DNA of 64,000 nucleotides from Berberis thunbergii (GCA_003290165.1 QNQO01000516.1:655760-719759); one strand, 5' to 3'. Counted from the stretch's first letter, positions 44,931 through 58,589 are shown. A program made the numbers and translations. The notes: generated from the letters alone by a model not told the origin.

Positions 44931-47900
44931 TTCGCAAGAACCTTACAATAAGAATCACAATATGATAGACAATGGAGTATTTTCAGCTGCTCATGACAGT
45001 CTCATCAAAATATGCAATAAACCTAGAATAAATGCTAAGTTTCATGATTCTTAGAATAAATGCTAATTTCACCTGTAACAATCTGAAAGGCGAGTTTGAG
45101 CTTTTGAATTCAAAAGGATCAGATTCACAATTCCTTTTCTATGCCCAAAAGGCCAGAAGTGCGTTCAATTGTTTCAAGATTCAAGTTGGCATCCCTAGTA
45201 AAGCTTGAGATAAATAGAACAATACAACAACCCATGATTTTGCACAGAACCCTCTCAAAGCTCAAAAAGTAAGTGTTGGTATACATCAAGATCAGTCCAT
45301 GAAATGCCAATAGCACCATTTGGCACTTGTTTGAAAGTTAGTAACCATCACACCAAATTAAACCCATAATGTCAATCTCCAATTGGCAATTAGTTACTAA
45401 CCATAGATTCTAGCTAACCAATGTAGATGATTCCCTAAAGTCACCAAAAAACAATTTAAATGTCTTCGATAGAAACCACCAACTCACTAAAAAAACAGCT
45501 TCATCAAACATACAGACACAATCAACCAATCACATTTGGTTCTAAACATTCAAAATAAGGCAAACTTGTCATTTGAGCTTAAAATTTGCCCCACCCACCA
45601 AGAAAAAAAAGGTCCCCTCCACACAAAAAAAAAAAAAAAGTTCACCATTATTTCAAGAATCTCAACAGTGCTTTTGTTCTGTCACTTACTTCTCTGCCTC
45701 AAATCAATCATCTAACAAAACCCTAACAAGATTTCCTTAAAAACAAAATCATATATGTTCATTTATTTACGTGGTTGTGACAAAAACTGGAAAAGTAATC
45801 AACCTAGCTTATCAGGCACACACAAACTAGCTGACTAGCACAAGTTTTATGGATGAAGAGTTTTATGCAATGGGATGATCAAATGAGAGAGAACAAAGAA
45901 TCTTCAGGTTTGATATTGGATAAAGGATAGTGAGAACAAATAAAGACACACTGACCTGTATATAGTAGCCCTTGCAAATTCTCGACATTGTGAAAAAACA
46001 CTTTAAGTACTTCCCAAAATAACTCTTTGACCTATATTAAAATGAAAAATCAATAGAGTTTAATATGATTCAAGGAAAATAGGAAAGAAAACCTTCAATA
46101 AATAATTGACAATTGAATAATAAGAACTCTATCTAAATGGTATAAAGTTGCAAAACCATATACTAAAGCTGAATTTATATGTGAGAAAATTGAAACAAGT
46201 ACTAACCTATGCATATTTGATTAGTGCCTTCAACCACACTACATATCCACCCTTTCCTATATCTCCCAAACATGTTGCACCTCCTTGTCTTCCCAAGTAC
46301 AAAGCAACATTATTATTCATAATAGAATCAACCAAGACCTTCTCTTCTAGCTCTTCAACTTTCCGACCATGACAAACTCCACGGGTCTCATCTATGACCA
46401 CCCTCCCTTCTGCTACTACTTCATATTCCATATATACTTCAACTTTTCCAATGAGAATGCCATATTTTCAGACAGCAACTATAAACGAGTATCCATCAGA
46501 GATGAGATGAACGGTCTTCTTTTATTACCTCTTTGGGACTATTCAAAGTTCAATATGCTCTCTAGTTGCAGAAAAAGACCCAGGTGCTTAGAAATTTAAA
46601 AACAATCACAAAGCTCAATGCTGTCATATACTCGGTAAGAAAACCAACATCCTGATCATTTCTTAAACAACCATCCTTAGACGTGATTTTTTTTTCTTCT
46701 TGTCTATCAAGTACTTGACAATTACACATACAGGTTGTATTTGCGAGTCTAGGCCACGGCCTTATTCACACGTAGGGCATGTGCAAAAAAGGACCTCTCT
46801 ATGTAACCATGTTTAGATCTCTCAGCATGGTCATTGTTGTTTTCTTGAGTGTCATCTTTCTTGGGGATATCCTCCATCTTGGAAGGGTGATACACCTTTG
46901 CAAACTCATTGTTATATCATAGTTCATAACAACTTAGATTAGCAAAAAAAAAAACACTAGCAAATCAATAGATTAAGTAACAGTGAATCCTGTATGCTCT
47001 TCACTGGAATCACAAACTCTAGGGCTACATAGGATAAGTTTCAAAATTATTTGGTGTCACTGCCAATCGCACCTATGAAATGCTACTAACAGTCACACTC
47101 GAACTTTATACCTAACCCTCGCTTTAGTAATGAGGAATAACTGAATAACCAGCATTCTCATCTTATCTCCACTTCGACTTACTATGTCAAGAGGTATCAT
47201 CACAAACATTCTTCTTATCCTCTTATAACTGAAATACACAGAGTTCCTATGTAAAATCAGTATAAAAAAAACAAGCAGAGATTAGTATCCACTGAAATTT
47301 CAAAAATTCTAAATCTAGTTCAGCTCTGTTATTATTTGATAATCCTTTATCAAAATTTTAATAAGCCTAACCAAGAACTTTGGGGTTCTAAATTAATTGG
47401 AATTCTGACCTAACCACTATTATTAAATGTTTTCTTATCCACCAAGTATTACCAAATCCACTCTTGTATTTATATTTTTATATAGAGTGGATTTTTAGAC
47501 AAGATTGTAGCTTGCAATTTGTGCTGGTTCTATATTTGGTTCTAATGGATTATGGATATCAAGGGTGTTTGCTTGTTTGTAGCACCACTTGTAAGTAGCA
47601 AAACCAATTTTATGTTTTTGAATGTTAATGTCAGACTTACAATTTATAAACATCTCATAAATAAAACCATGGTTTATTTTGAATTTTTGTAATAAAAAAT
47701 CAAATATATTTTGGACATTTCAATGAATTAGATTATCGTCACAACAGATATTTCTCATATGTTTCATTACCTAAAAAGGGTATATGATGATATATCCCAA
47801 TATACAACAGATATATGGGACATCCTACTTACAAGTGGAATTAGAACAAGAAAACAAATAAATATGCTCAGAATGCTGACCTAATAAAGTAATAAATGAC

Positions 47901-48560
47901 AAATCAAATGGTATACATTTTTGCAATCGATACTTGAATGACAATCAAATTTTGGATAAACTGCTAACCTAATCGATTGGAGAAGATAAAGTGCGAGATC
48001 GATTGAAGAGCTGTAGTAGATTAGAAATCGATTACTCTGATAGTCGATTTATGAGCTCGCTTGTTTCTGAGATCGATTAGAGAGATGGAGAAGATTAGAG
48101 AGCCATCGATTGTACAAATGTGAAGAAGAATAGAGATTAGAAATCACCTTGTTAACGCTAAATTGTTTCTGAGATCGATTAGAGAGCCATCGATTGCTCA
48201 AATGTGAAGTTGATTGCAGACGAGTGACTCAATCTGCAACAAATGCGAAGATGAAGATGCTTTTCATCGAAAAAATTGTTCTACTAATAGGCATTCAAGT
48301 ATTTCATTGCTATTTCAATCTGCAACAAATGTGAAGTTGATTGGAGAAGTATTTCAATGAAAACCTTTCATCGAAAATATATTACCTTTCATTGCTGAGC
48401 GTTTTCATATCGGATTCCACTCTGGATGCAAACCTTGATTTTGCAACACGAAGTTTATCAGTTGATTGGAGAGTTTATTTCTCTAAACACCGAGAGTTTT
48501 TGTTTAGAGTTTATCAAATGAGGGAAGAAAGAATGGGCATATGAGTTTTTGTTCTAACGT
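44931..48560. other. Long stretch with no recognised gene
   Basis: AT-rich. Short ORFs on both strands near 46150-46600 have no domain that I know. A minus-strand piece near 46050-45960 (ELFWEVLKVFFHNVENL) could be one exon. Near 47990-48210 the motif GATCGATTAGAGAG recurs several times. Confidence 0.4.
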
Positions 48561-48744
48561 AAGTGCTTAAGAGTTTTTCCCCTCCCAATCAGTAACACTT
48601 TTTTAAACGTGCATATCACATGACAATTTAATAATGTCACAATTTTGAATAGTAACAGAAAAAACATGATACAATATAATACAATGAGTATCACTAAAAT
48701 TATGATGCTAATTATGGTTACAGATTGCCAATAATGGTGTAATG

Positions 48745-49200
48745 TGAGTTCCTAGAAAATGAGAATGAAGGATTTTGGGAGTGAGGATGGAGGTCGATCG
48801 CAGCTCCTATATTGAACACAGCTATTACATGGATAGGCTTAGAATATGGTTCTGGCAAATTGGGGTTGTGAGGATGGGTTGATTGGTGAGAAGGATTGTT
48901 CGTACATAATAAAGTCATCATCAATTGCATACTTTTAATCAGAGTTGTATTCTTCTGATTCATCATCACTATATTAAATAGCTAATATTATATCAAGAGA
49001 ATATTCATCCACTAGCGAGAAAACTGACTCAAGATCAGAGTTATCTGTATAGCCTTTTTCAACTATTTTGTTGACCCGTTTTTCTTTATGAGGATATTTT
49101 TTTTTGCAAATTTCCCAATTTTTTGCAAATATAACATCGTTTGAGGTTTTCACCCGAAATTTCTTTCTCTTAGAAATCTGTGTGTGTGTGTTTTAATTTA
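48745..49200 (-). pseudogene. Possible endogenous pararetrovirus/retroelement remnant
   Basis: The minus strand around 49140-48870 shows a decayed CCHC-like zinc knuckle across two frames, then an acidic stretch (YSDDESEEYNSD) with stops. This arrangement recalls the end of a Caulimoviridae coat-protein region. It may continue the piece at 53803-54640, separated by the 49296-53670 element. Heavily broken and non-functional. A retrotransposon gag is the alternative. Confidence 0.25.
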
Positions 49201-50822
49201 GGGATTGGGTTTCTGAGTAATTTGTTTGTGTTTCCGTCGATGTTTTTTGTATAATGTCGCATACATTCTTCATCAAAGTTTTTCTTCATGCAATATGTCA
49301 CGCCTCGATTTTTGAGAAAAACGAAATCCTAAAATCCACGTAGGATTATCCATTTTCCTAAAACTCGAGACGTGAAATTCAATTACAACAGAGACATTTA
49401 GCAGCAAAGACAAAAGTATAGTTCAGAAAATATAAACAAACTAAAATTTTTAACAAAACTCTAACCAGGAAAAACTGACGTCGCTAGCCCACTAGCGGAA
49501 CTCCCGTAACGCTGCTCAAAAGTCTCTAAACCTGAAAAGCTAATCGGCTACATTCCCAAAGGAATGTACCTAAAAAGCAAAAACTCACTTGGGTTAGCAA
49601 TAAAGCTGGTGTGAGAAATCTTCATCCCAAAAATCAATAAATCGCACATGATAAACATCAAGCGAAACACAAACGACAAACCATCACACCAATAGGTAGT
49701 TCCTCAACGAGGCAAAGGTGTGATGCAAGAAAACACAGTCCAAAGAATTTAGTTCCTCAATGGGGCAATCATTTCATCATCCTAATATGTAAATATGCAT
49801 TTACTTGTACTTACTCTATAGGAGTTGACTATGGCAAGTCGGACCTGCAGAAATATTAGTGGACTTGCCATCCTGCGTAAAAGGATTAGAAAACAATGCA
49901 ACGTAATTTATTCTTTTATTTAAATTAGGTTCATCTTTTTAACGGATTGATCACTTAGACGATACCACATTCGCACCACCGTCCGTGCCGAACATACATG
50001 CACGTATGCCTCTCTCATATAAAGGAGGACTACTCCATCATCCATGCCCAAGTGGGGACATCACATACAGGCATGCATCGCGGATACCTCTAACTATATG
50101 AGTACCAAAAGCCACCTTTGGCTATCAATGCGCATAAACTCACGTCACATTTTTTACGGATAAATATCAAAGCCTATTTTAGGCATAACAATTCACCACA
50201 TTTCCGCAAGACTAACCCGAAGGTTATTTTAGTTTCTCTAGTAAGAAATGAGTGCCCCAACTCCGCAAGACGACCCACTAGTCATTTAGTTTCTCTAGTA
50301 AGAGAGGGGAAATAATAAACAAAAAGAGATGTGATAGTTCTAAGTGATACAAGCCCAAGTGGTTTATATATTCAGAAATTCAGGTGTACCAATATCATTT
50401 ATTTTTCATATTTCAGAATTCTTCCACAATGACATTTTGTCATACATAAATTGATTCACAATCTATTCACCCACATTTTGGGGAAAACATAGCATATTCA
50501 TTAATCATGCTATGTAACAATATGGCAATCAAGCCACTCCTTGATTCAAATACCCAAATTCTTCATAATGCATAAACAAGTCAATATGCATACAAATCTC
50601 CAAATTTATCACAATGCATTAATATTCATCAACCATTCAAACACCAACCAAACAAAGTCACACCCAATCAATAAAATGGCAAACATTGGTGACCCCGAAC
50701 ATGAACCCAGCAAGCTAGGAAAATCTCACACATCAGACAGATCACAAATATTGGAGAGCAAGCATTTGCAACACAAAACACCACAAATAAGGCAACCTCA
50801 TTCTCAACATGTCTAAAATCTC

Positions 50823-50880
50823 ACAATTGCATTTCCTGAAATGAAACTCGTCATTTCCTGAAATGAAACTCGTCATTTCC
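50823..50880. repeat. 25-bp tandem duplication
   Basis: CATTTCCTGAAATGAAACTCGT-type unit twice in a row, followed by a partial third. Confidence 0.85.
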
Positions 50881-53189
50881 ATACAAGCAATATACATACA
50901 GTATACTGAATTGCTCATCCAAAGAGATAAAGGGCTAAGAGTTTCACTTACACCTTACACCCAAAACCTTTGAAATGGAATTTAAATCAAGCAATATAAC
51001 AAGCCTAAGAATCCAATCCAAAATCATCAAGGAACACAAATACCGGGCATCACACCGTCAACCAAAAATCCAAATCATAACCACACATCCTCGCAACAAA
51101 ACTCACAAAACCCCATCATCAAATCCTCACAAATACAATCACTAATTCAGTCAAGAAACAAGGATTTGCAAAATACAGGGAATAAGAAAACTCACAATAA
51201 AAGAGAAAGAATGAAGAAAACTCACTTGACGAAATCACCAATGATTTGCGCACCATGCTTAATTGATGAAATGCTAGCACAAGCACAAAGGTAACGGCTG
51301 AAAGTAAATTGATCGGGTTTGATTCCCCTAAACATCATTTTTGTAAAGAGTTGAAGTCCCTCATATTGTTCCATGCCAACTTTAGTTGATAACCCAATCT
51401 ATGCTCAGAAAAGAACTCAATCCAAACTGTTGTCCAAGTGTTTATTTGAGTGTGCTTCCAATAGTATTTTCAACATCAAAGCCAAACCCTTGGGCTTAGG
51501 CAGATCAGGCCCACAACCATGTGTCCCCATCCACCAATACCACTACCACCATTGCTGGTATTCTTTCAAGAACCAGCACTACCCTTTTCCACTTAAACCC
51601 CCACCGTCACTCATCATGAACATAATATGGAAATTTGGATTAGTGTATTCCATTTCAATTAATCTTAGGGAGTACATGTGTTGGTATCAAAAGTAAGAAT
51701 ACTGCAATAGGTTCCAAACCCATTTTTGGAAATCCATTTCAACACTACAGAACCGAAGCATTCGCCAAACATCAATTTCGACTTAATATTATTGTGTTTT
51801 AACTAACCCAATCAACTCAACTACTAATTCAATCAAAGCAGCATAACATTAATCCAATTAATAGTGCTCAGTGCGGAAACAATAGAATTAAACAAAACAT
51901 TGCTTAAACAATATCAAGAAAGGTTGAACTCACAGTAAAAAAAGAAAGAAATGAAGAAAACTCACTAAAATTGCAATTTGCAAAGGATTGCGCAGCCAAC
52001 GCTATCGTCCCATCATCCTGGCATAAATCCACCATTATTCTCCTCATGTTGCAAGCTTCCCAGCAACTTTGCATCGGAGTTCTTGATTTCAATTCATCAT
52101 CTGGCAGGCTGGGGTCTGGGTTGGCACACCCACCGTTGGCATCGTTACCTCACTGCTTGATCTATAATACTGTGACTATCTCTGAATGTCCAACTCTTCC
52201 TTTCATTCCAGGTTTCTTTTTCCACTCAACCGCCTGCAACATCCTTACCCAAATCCATTTCCCTTTCTTGATACAACCAACCCAAAGTAATCACTATTTA
52301 TTTCCATCGAGAAACTAGGTTTTAAAACCTGCAACAGAACATCCAAAATCTACCAACAGACTATCCCAAATATTCATCATAGATGTAAACCTATATTGCA
52401 GTCAACGACTCCTGTCCGCCATACAGCACACACCTATTTGCTATCATGTTTAGAATCAGCAACCCATGCTACAACTCCAGTCTTAAGCTGGGTCTCAAGA
52501 AATCTATGGACTGACAAGTAGAAAGCAAAAGCCAAGTGAACTGGTATTAACCATAATGCCAGTAAGCATGATAACTCTGCAACATCAGCTGGCTCACCAA
52601 GAGTTTAAGAATGGGAGTTATGAATATGAACATGGGTAAAAGAAGAACTGCAGTAATAATCATAATGATCCATGGTCTCTGTAAATAAATACCCAACAAA
52701 TATAATATAGTACCCACCTTCCAAAGAAAATACTGAAGGCACAATTGTGTTCCAACTGCTTAAGAACTGCACTAAGGCATCACTCACTCCATCCTGAAAT
52801 GTGAATATTAAACTTACCCCAATTACAATGGAAGAAAAATGCTAGGAACTTTCTGACTCCAAAGCACACACATGGCCCATTTAGCATCAATATTCATCCC
52901 TTTGTTGAACATAACCTCTTTACAGGAAATCAAATCACAAACCATCAGCTCATTCGAGATCCAGTATCAATACTCGCATAAAAAAATAAGAATATTCAAT
53001 CAAATTCGGGGACAAAGAAGTCGCCTTCTCTTCTTTCTTGAAGATTTCTTATGCTTAGCTTTTCTATTTAATTCATGACTGTCGGCATCAGAAGAGTCAT
53101 CCACAGACTTTAGTTTACTGGCTTTCTTTTTATCTTCGAGAAGTTCACCATAATCAAACAACTTTCACAGTGCAAGTAGGTTCCCCCTT

Positions 53190-53290
53190 GTCCGAACCTG
53201 CTTTTTCAATCTTCTTCTTGCGCCCCGATATCAATCCCATAATGAGTAAGATACCACTGCTTGAAAGGAGCAACATCAACCTTCCTCAAC
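53190..53290 (-). pseudogene. Fragment resembling ribosomal protein S8 (eS8)
   Basis: The minus strand reads VDVAPFKQWYLTHYGIDIG, which corresponds to the V-x-APFKQWYL-HYG-DIG block of eukaryotic small-subunit protein eS8. The following lysine run is in another frame. It is embedded in a 131-codon ORF (53601-53206) whose upstream part is Gly/Arg-rich and unrecognised. Further minus-strand lysine-rich sequence (about 53160-53010, LLEDKKKASKLKSVD) may be from another gene. Confidence 0.55.
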
Positions 53291-53802
53291 AGCGGCTTCA
53301 GCTTCCTCACCGTCTTTCTTAGACGCAGCGATGGCACCAACACTCTTCTTCCACTCCCTTCATCACTACTTCCTTCTCCATCACACACACCAACAGGATC
53401 ACCACCACCATTTTCAGCGCCGCCATCGTGAAGAAAACACAAGGAAAAGATGAAGGAAGAAGAAGAAAAGAAGAAGGAAGGATAAAGAAAAGAGGGTTTT
53501 CTTTTTATAGGGTGGGTGGCTATTTGCCCCCACTGAACTTCTGAAAGCATCCACCTTCTAAACTCACTAAATAAAACCCTAATTTCGAAATTCACATTCA
53601 TTAAATGTAGCCCTATTTTATTTAATTAAAAATAAAATAAATTATTTTTATGAAATTTAGGGGTGTTACATTATACACACGTTAAATGGAATCTCGTCCT
53701 GAGATTCGGAAGGTAAGAAAGTTGACTGAATTTTGAGAAATACGACTTGTCAAACAAAAGAAGATTTAGAATACAAATTTGAATTGAATTTATAAACATA
53801 AA

Positions 53803-54640
53803 TTATTTATTGTCATTGGAAAAAGTAGGGGTGTTTACACAATATTTGATTTGTTGATATGAAGATCTCGGTGTTGGCATGCTAAACCAATATGTTGCCC
53901 ATTTTTTCCATATTGACTTTGTTTGGTTACAAAGTTTACAATGGTAATGAGAGACTGTTGATGGATCTCTCCAAGGGATGTTGTGTGGGAGAATGGGCTT
54001 CTTGATCTCCATGGTTTTGATTGTTTCGATCACCAAGGGGTTTTGGTAATGAATTCAGGAAAAACATGTTTCAGGTTAATATCATTCGTCCCATGGATGC
54101 AATAGAACCTTTTCGACATAAGATCTTAATGCTTTTCAAGACTCCTTTTTTAAGAACAAACAAGTTTTTGAGAAATTCCTCTCTGGCTTGTTCTGTATGA
54201 TGAAGAGGGTCCCAAGAAATTCAGTGCGAAGTAAAGGTCGTGAAAAGCCATCAATAGAACCAATCTGAAGGACTTGGAGTTGCCTATATTCTCCAAGATG
54301 GATCCACCATTCACGAAAATGACCATCTAGTTGAGAACCTAGTTTGTTGATAGTATCTCGCATTGTGGCTTATGGTAGTTTGCATTTATGCTTGGTATTC
54401 TGTCTCGCCATTTAGAAGGAGGTTAGGTATATCAAGTATGAGTGAAGAAGTGTTTATAATAAATTTTATATTCAGTCTTAGAAAAAAAAAAGTCTCCGGA
54501 AAGGTGTGGTTCATTTCCAAAGTCACTTCTCAGGCTCTTCTGCCAAAGTTTATTCTTTCATAAAGTGGATGTGGGATGCCAATTGCTTTATCAGACAGGG
54601 ATGATGTATAGGTAAAGGTCTAGATATATGTTTTAGGTAG
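53803..54640 (-). pseudogene. Possible endogenous pararetrovirus coat-protein-like remnant
   Basis: The minus strand at 54363-54136 contains HFREWWIHLGEYRQLQ and, further on, RTEFLGTLF. A W-W...LGEYR pattern of this kind is familiar from integrated Caulimoviridae (petuvirus/florendovirus-like) coat-protein regions. Continuation at 54036-53803 is in another frame. Stops and shifts make it an old, inactive copy. Copia-C is inserted at its upstream side. Identification is from motif memory only. Confidence 0.4.
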
Positions 54641-54647
54641 GATCATG

Positions 54648-55156
54648 TGTTGCGCGTTATTGCGGAAGCCGGGTAGACACCAACAATTGCACACAAGTTA
54701 TCACAAGGATCCAATCAATTAAATAGAGCAACTAGCAATAAAAGTAATTAGAGAAAATCAAAAACATACCACAAGAGACACAAGGTTTACGTGGTTCGGA
54801 GAATTGCCTACGTCCACAGTGAGGTGATTCACACTATATTCAAGAACAAGGTACAAGAAGATGACAATTCTCACCACAATCTCTCAACAATAGATGAAAC
54901 AATTCTAGCAATTATCTTTTTTTATTCCTTGTGCTTCACAGTTTTTTCTGCGTGCAATAAAAAAAACAACTTCATTTCCTAGTATATTATAGGAACAACA
55001 ATTTTTTGTTTCACAGCCAGTTTCCTGTTTCCTAGAATTTATTTTTCTGTTTCACAAAACAGGTTTTCAAGATAAGTCAAACAGTTTCCTGTTTCAAACT
55101 AGAGTCTAAACAGTTTCCTGTTTCAAATAGAAGTCCAAACAGTTTCCCGTTTCACA
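54648..55156 (-). repeat. 3' LTR of copia-C
   Basis: Plus-strand borders TGTTGCGCG...TTTCACA. The tract AACAGTTTCC(T/C)GTTTCA is repeated several times within it, as in the other LTR. Confidence 0.85.
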
Positions 55157-56089
55157 ATTCTCCACCTCGGGCAATTTTTTTTTAAAGAAAAAAAATGAGT
55201 CGAAACTAAGGCAAAGAATAAACTGATCATACTCCATCATAGCTTTTGTCACCTCACGAAACCGCCCGAAGGGAAACCCCCCAAAGGGCCCTCAAATCAA
55301 CATGATGTCAATGTGGAGTAGTCCAAACAATGTTGGAACTTAACTCCAGGAACAACCTTTGTTAACATATCAGCAGGGTGTCTTTTGTGTTGACTTTCAC
55401 CAAAGACATATCACCATCCTCAATTACGATCATCGAACAAAGTGATATTAGACATCAATATGCTTAGTCCTTGCGTGATAACCTAATTTTTAGCCAAGTG
55501 GATAACACTCTGACTATCACAAAGAAACCTCAACACTATCTTGTTCCACACCCAAGTTCCATTTACAAGACCTTGAGCCACAATGCTTCTTTTTACAGCT
55601 TCTGCCTCAATACGTTCATATACCTCTGCCTCTGTAGTAGATGAGAGCCATAGCTGTATCCTGAAGCCATAGATCTCTAACTACCTGAGCATCGTATAAT
55701 CTGAAATACGTAACCAGTAGTAGATCTTTGTCTATCTAGATCACAGCATAATCAGAAATCCACAAAACTCACCGAACGCTGACATGAAATATCCACCGAA
55801 GTCTAACCCCCATCCATTCTCAGGTACCTCTTATAGTACCTTAAGCATCCCTTTCGCTGCCTCCCAATCGTTTCTTCCGCAGCCAACTGGTTTTCCATAT
55901 ACCTTGCTCTCACACTAACAGCCTCTATGAAATGCCAGGGCGTGTACGCACACCATAGCCATACATTAAACTGCCAACTGCACTAGCATAAGGAACATGC
56001 GACATGTATTCTTTTCTTCCACTGTGACTGGAGATAACTTTCGAGAAAGTGTAAAATGTGAAGCCAAAGGAGTAATAACCGGCTTTGCA

Positions 56090-56922
56090 TTTCCATGCCA
56101 ACCGTGATATGACCTTCTCAAGTACCCCTTACGTGAAAGAAATAATTTTTATTCTCCCTTTCTCTTCTTATCTCCATACCAAGTATTTTCCTTGCAGCAC
56201 CCATATCCTTCATCTCAAACTCAGATGCAAGTTGAGACTTCAATTATTTATCTCCACCATACTCTTACAGGCAATGAAACATATCGTCACATTAGAGCAA
56301 AGATAAATAAAATCGCCACTACGAAGTTTTTTCAAGTAAACACAACAATCATACTTACTTCGTGTGAACCCATGTTCAACATAAAAGTGTCAAAACCGTT
56401 GTGTACCACTGGCCTAGTGATTGCTTAAATACCCATAAAGTATTCCTCAAACAACAAACATGTTCTTCTTTTCCAACAACCTTAAAACCTTCCGCTGATG
56501 CATATAAATTTCCTCCTCTAAGTCTCCATGCAAGAAAGTTGTTTTCACATCAAGTTTTCAAGCCAAGGTCACCATGAGCTACCAAGCTCAACAACACACG
56601 TAATAGAAGTGTGTTTTACCACAGGCGAAAATATCTCATTGTAGTCAACGCCTTCCCTCTGAGCAAAACCCTTAGCTACTAATCTTGCCTTGAACTGAGT
56701 ACCAGACTCTAGAGTAGTCTGTTTCTTCTTAAACACCCACTTGCAGCCAATTGCTTTCCTTCCATTAGGCAACGACACTAGATCCCAAGTATGGTTCTTC
56801 TGGAGAGACTCCATCTCACCCTGCATAGCTACTAACCAACTCTGACTATCTGAATGACGCGACCTGCTTGTAAGTAGTTGGCTCATCATCTTCCACAGAG
56901 AGTGCATATGCAACCAAATCAA
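56090..56922 (-). pseudogene. Copia-C reverse transcriptase remnant
   Basis: Minus frame 56922-56569 reads AMQGEMESLQKNHTWDL, GCKWVFKKKQ, ARLVAKGFAQREGVDYNE and FSPVVKHTSI, the start of copia RT. Around 56310-56260 the YVDD box has been destroyed by small indels, though flanking residues (GDFIYL..., FIACK) are recognisable. RT function is excluded. Confidence 0.8.
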
Positions 56923-57503
56923 CTGTATTCAACTGACCATAGTGCTTCAACGGTTCTTCAAAGCCAAATTTTGAACTTGCTTAACCGATCGTTTTGACCT
57001 AGTTAAGGCCAAAGGTTGCTGCTGGGATTGATTATCTTCAACTGGTTGTTGTTCCTCATGGTCTTCAGGCTCATAATTCAGATCATGTGGTGCCTGCTCA
57101 ACCACTTGTTCATTTCTGCTGCATCGCATAGACGCTCAACTTCCACTTCTGAGTGTTACTAGATTCACCACCACTATCAACGCAACTCCCTTAGCTTTAG
57201 TACAAGCTAACAAGGAATTCTCCATCAAATGGTAACATCTCGACTGATCACAAATTATATCCCTCAACCACCCATAGACAATAATCCCGTCTTACGCATT
57301 TTGCATACCCCAAGAAAATGGCCTTCTTAGCCCTAAGCATCAAGCTATTTCTTTCACATGGTTAGTAGGCATATACAACCGAAAACTTTCAGTATACTGT
57401 AATCAGCATGTTCAACCCTGGTTCCACACCTCATAAGTGTTTTGCAGTCTAATGTAGAATGTGGCGAATCTATTAATCTAGAAACACGCGGTGGGTTATT
57501 GAT

Positions 57504-58460
57504 TCAACCCACCGATTTCCCTGCCAAGACAGGATGGAGCGCATACCTAGCTCTTTCAAGCATAGTACGGTTCAATCTCTCAGCAACTCCATTTTGTTGT
57601 GGCGTGTCTCTACAGTCCAATGTTCGAACAATTCCTTCCTGATCACAAAACTGTTTGAAAGTACCCTCAGTATACTCGGTACCATTATCAGACCTCAAAG
57701 TCTTCACCTTTCCTTCCAGTTCTATTCTCAACCATTTGCTCTCCACCTTTTAAATGTCTCAATACTTCATTCTTAGACTTCAAAAAATATACCCAGTGTA
57801 ACGGGAATAATCATCAATGAAGAGACAAAGTACTGGAACCTCCCTTAGAGGCGACCTTTCGCTGGCCCACACATCTGTATGCACCATAGTCTAGAATACC
57901 TCTGCTCCTGTGCTTGCTTGTACTGAATTTTACCCTGCATTGTTTTCCATATACACAATGCTCGCAAAACTCCATATCGGTTTCTGCATACCCTTCAGTA
58001 ACCCTTGCTTGCTCAGTAGAGACAATCATTTTTCTGTCATATGCCCAAGCGCATGTGCCATAACCTTAGTGCTTTCCGATGAGAAGTCCCACTGCCAATT
58101 TCCTGTTACCGTGTTACCCATCAAGGTGTACAAGTTACCTTGTTTGATCCCTTTCATGACAACCAAAGACCTCACGGACAACTTTAAAACTCCACCTACC
58201 GCTGTAAACTTCAACCATTGGAGTCTAAAAACACCAAGCGAGATAAGTTCTTTTCAAGGCTGGGACATGCCTCACATCAGTTAAGGTTCTCACAACACCA
58301 TCAACATCTTAATCTCATTGTTCCAATTCCAACTGTCTTGCAAGCGTAATCATTACCCATCAGAACAGTACCACATCAATGTGCTCATAGGTAGTGAACC
58401 ACTCCCTGTTGGGCACATATGGTAAGAACACCCAGAGTCAAGGAGCCATTCCCAGAGATT
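57504..58460 (-). pseudogene. Copia-C protease and integrase
   Basis: The minus strand near 58460-58420 reads LDSGCSYHMCPTG, an intact copia protease active site (DSG). 58029-57814 has CEHCVYGKQCRVKF, the HHCC end; the first catalytic Asp region is degenerate. 57746-57504 reads TLRSDNGTEYTEGTFKQF and TPQQNGVAERLNRTMLERA, with the second Asp and the Glu region conserved. Frames are not continuous. Confidence 0.8.
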
Positions 58461-58589
58461 TTTGTGTTTTTCACCCCAAATTGAATAACATTCTTCAATC
58501 ATTTCCGTACTAGATGCAAACTTGCTTCACTAGTATCACCCTTATCTTGTTTTTTCTTGCCCTTCCAACTGTTATCATGATTACTCTTA

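Larger units (their letters stand above)
35000..48744. mobile_element. CACTA-4, older CACTA-like element containing CACTA-3
   Basis: The left end CACTACACCAAAACAATG pairs with a right end that reads CATTACACCATTATTGG in reverse complement. Both continue to TGTAAC about 25 bases in. Flanking triplets are TGG and TGA (2 of 3 alike). Subterminal DNA on both sides repeats GATACTAATT/AGTATCATT-type motifs. The weaker match suggests an older element. It contains CACTA-3, a kinase pseudogene on the plus strand, and about 3.6 kb with no recognised gene. Confidence 0.55.
49296..53670. mobile_element. 4.4-kb element with TGTCACGCC...GGTGTTACA ends
   Basis: The ends are near-palindromic (TGTCACGCC at the left; TGTAACACC when the right end is reverse-complemented) with TG...CA borders. 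Flanks CAATA and TTATA are not a clear duplication. No transposase or retroelement ORF was found. Interpretations: a very long solo LTR, as in some Gypsy chromoviruses, or a non-autonomous element. A TATA-like CCCTATAAAAAG (minus strand, about 53502-53513) and a ribosomal-protein fragment lie near its right end. Confidence 0.4.

Noticed and set aside
53671..53675. TTATA/CAATA as a target duplication of the 49296-53670 element
   Set aside because: Only 3 of 5 bases agree, no better than expected in AT-rich DNA, so the element type stays unresolved.
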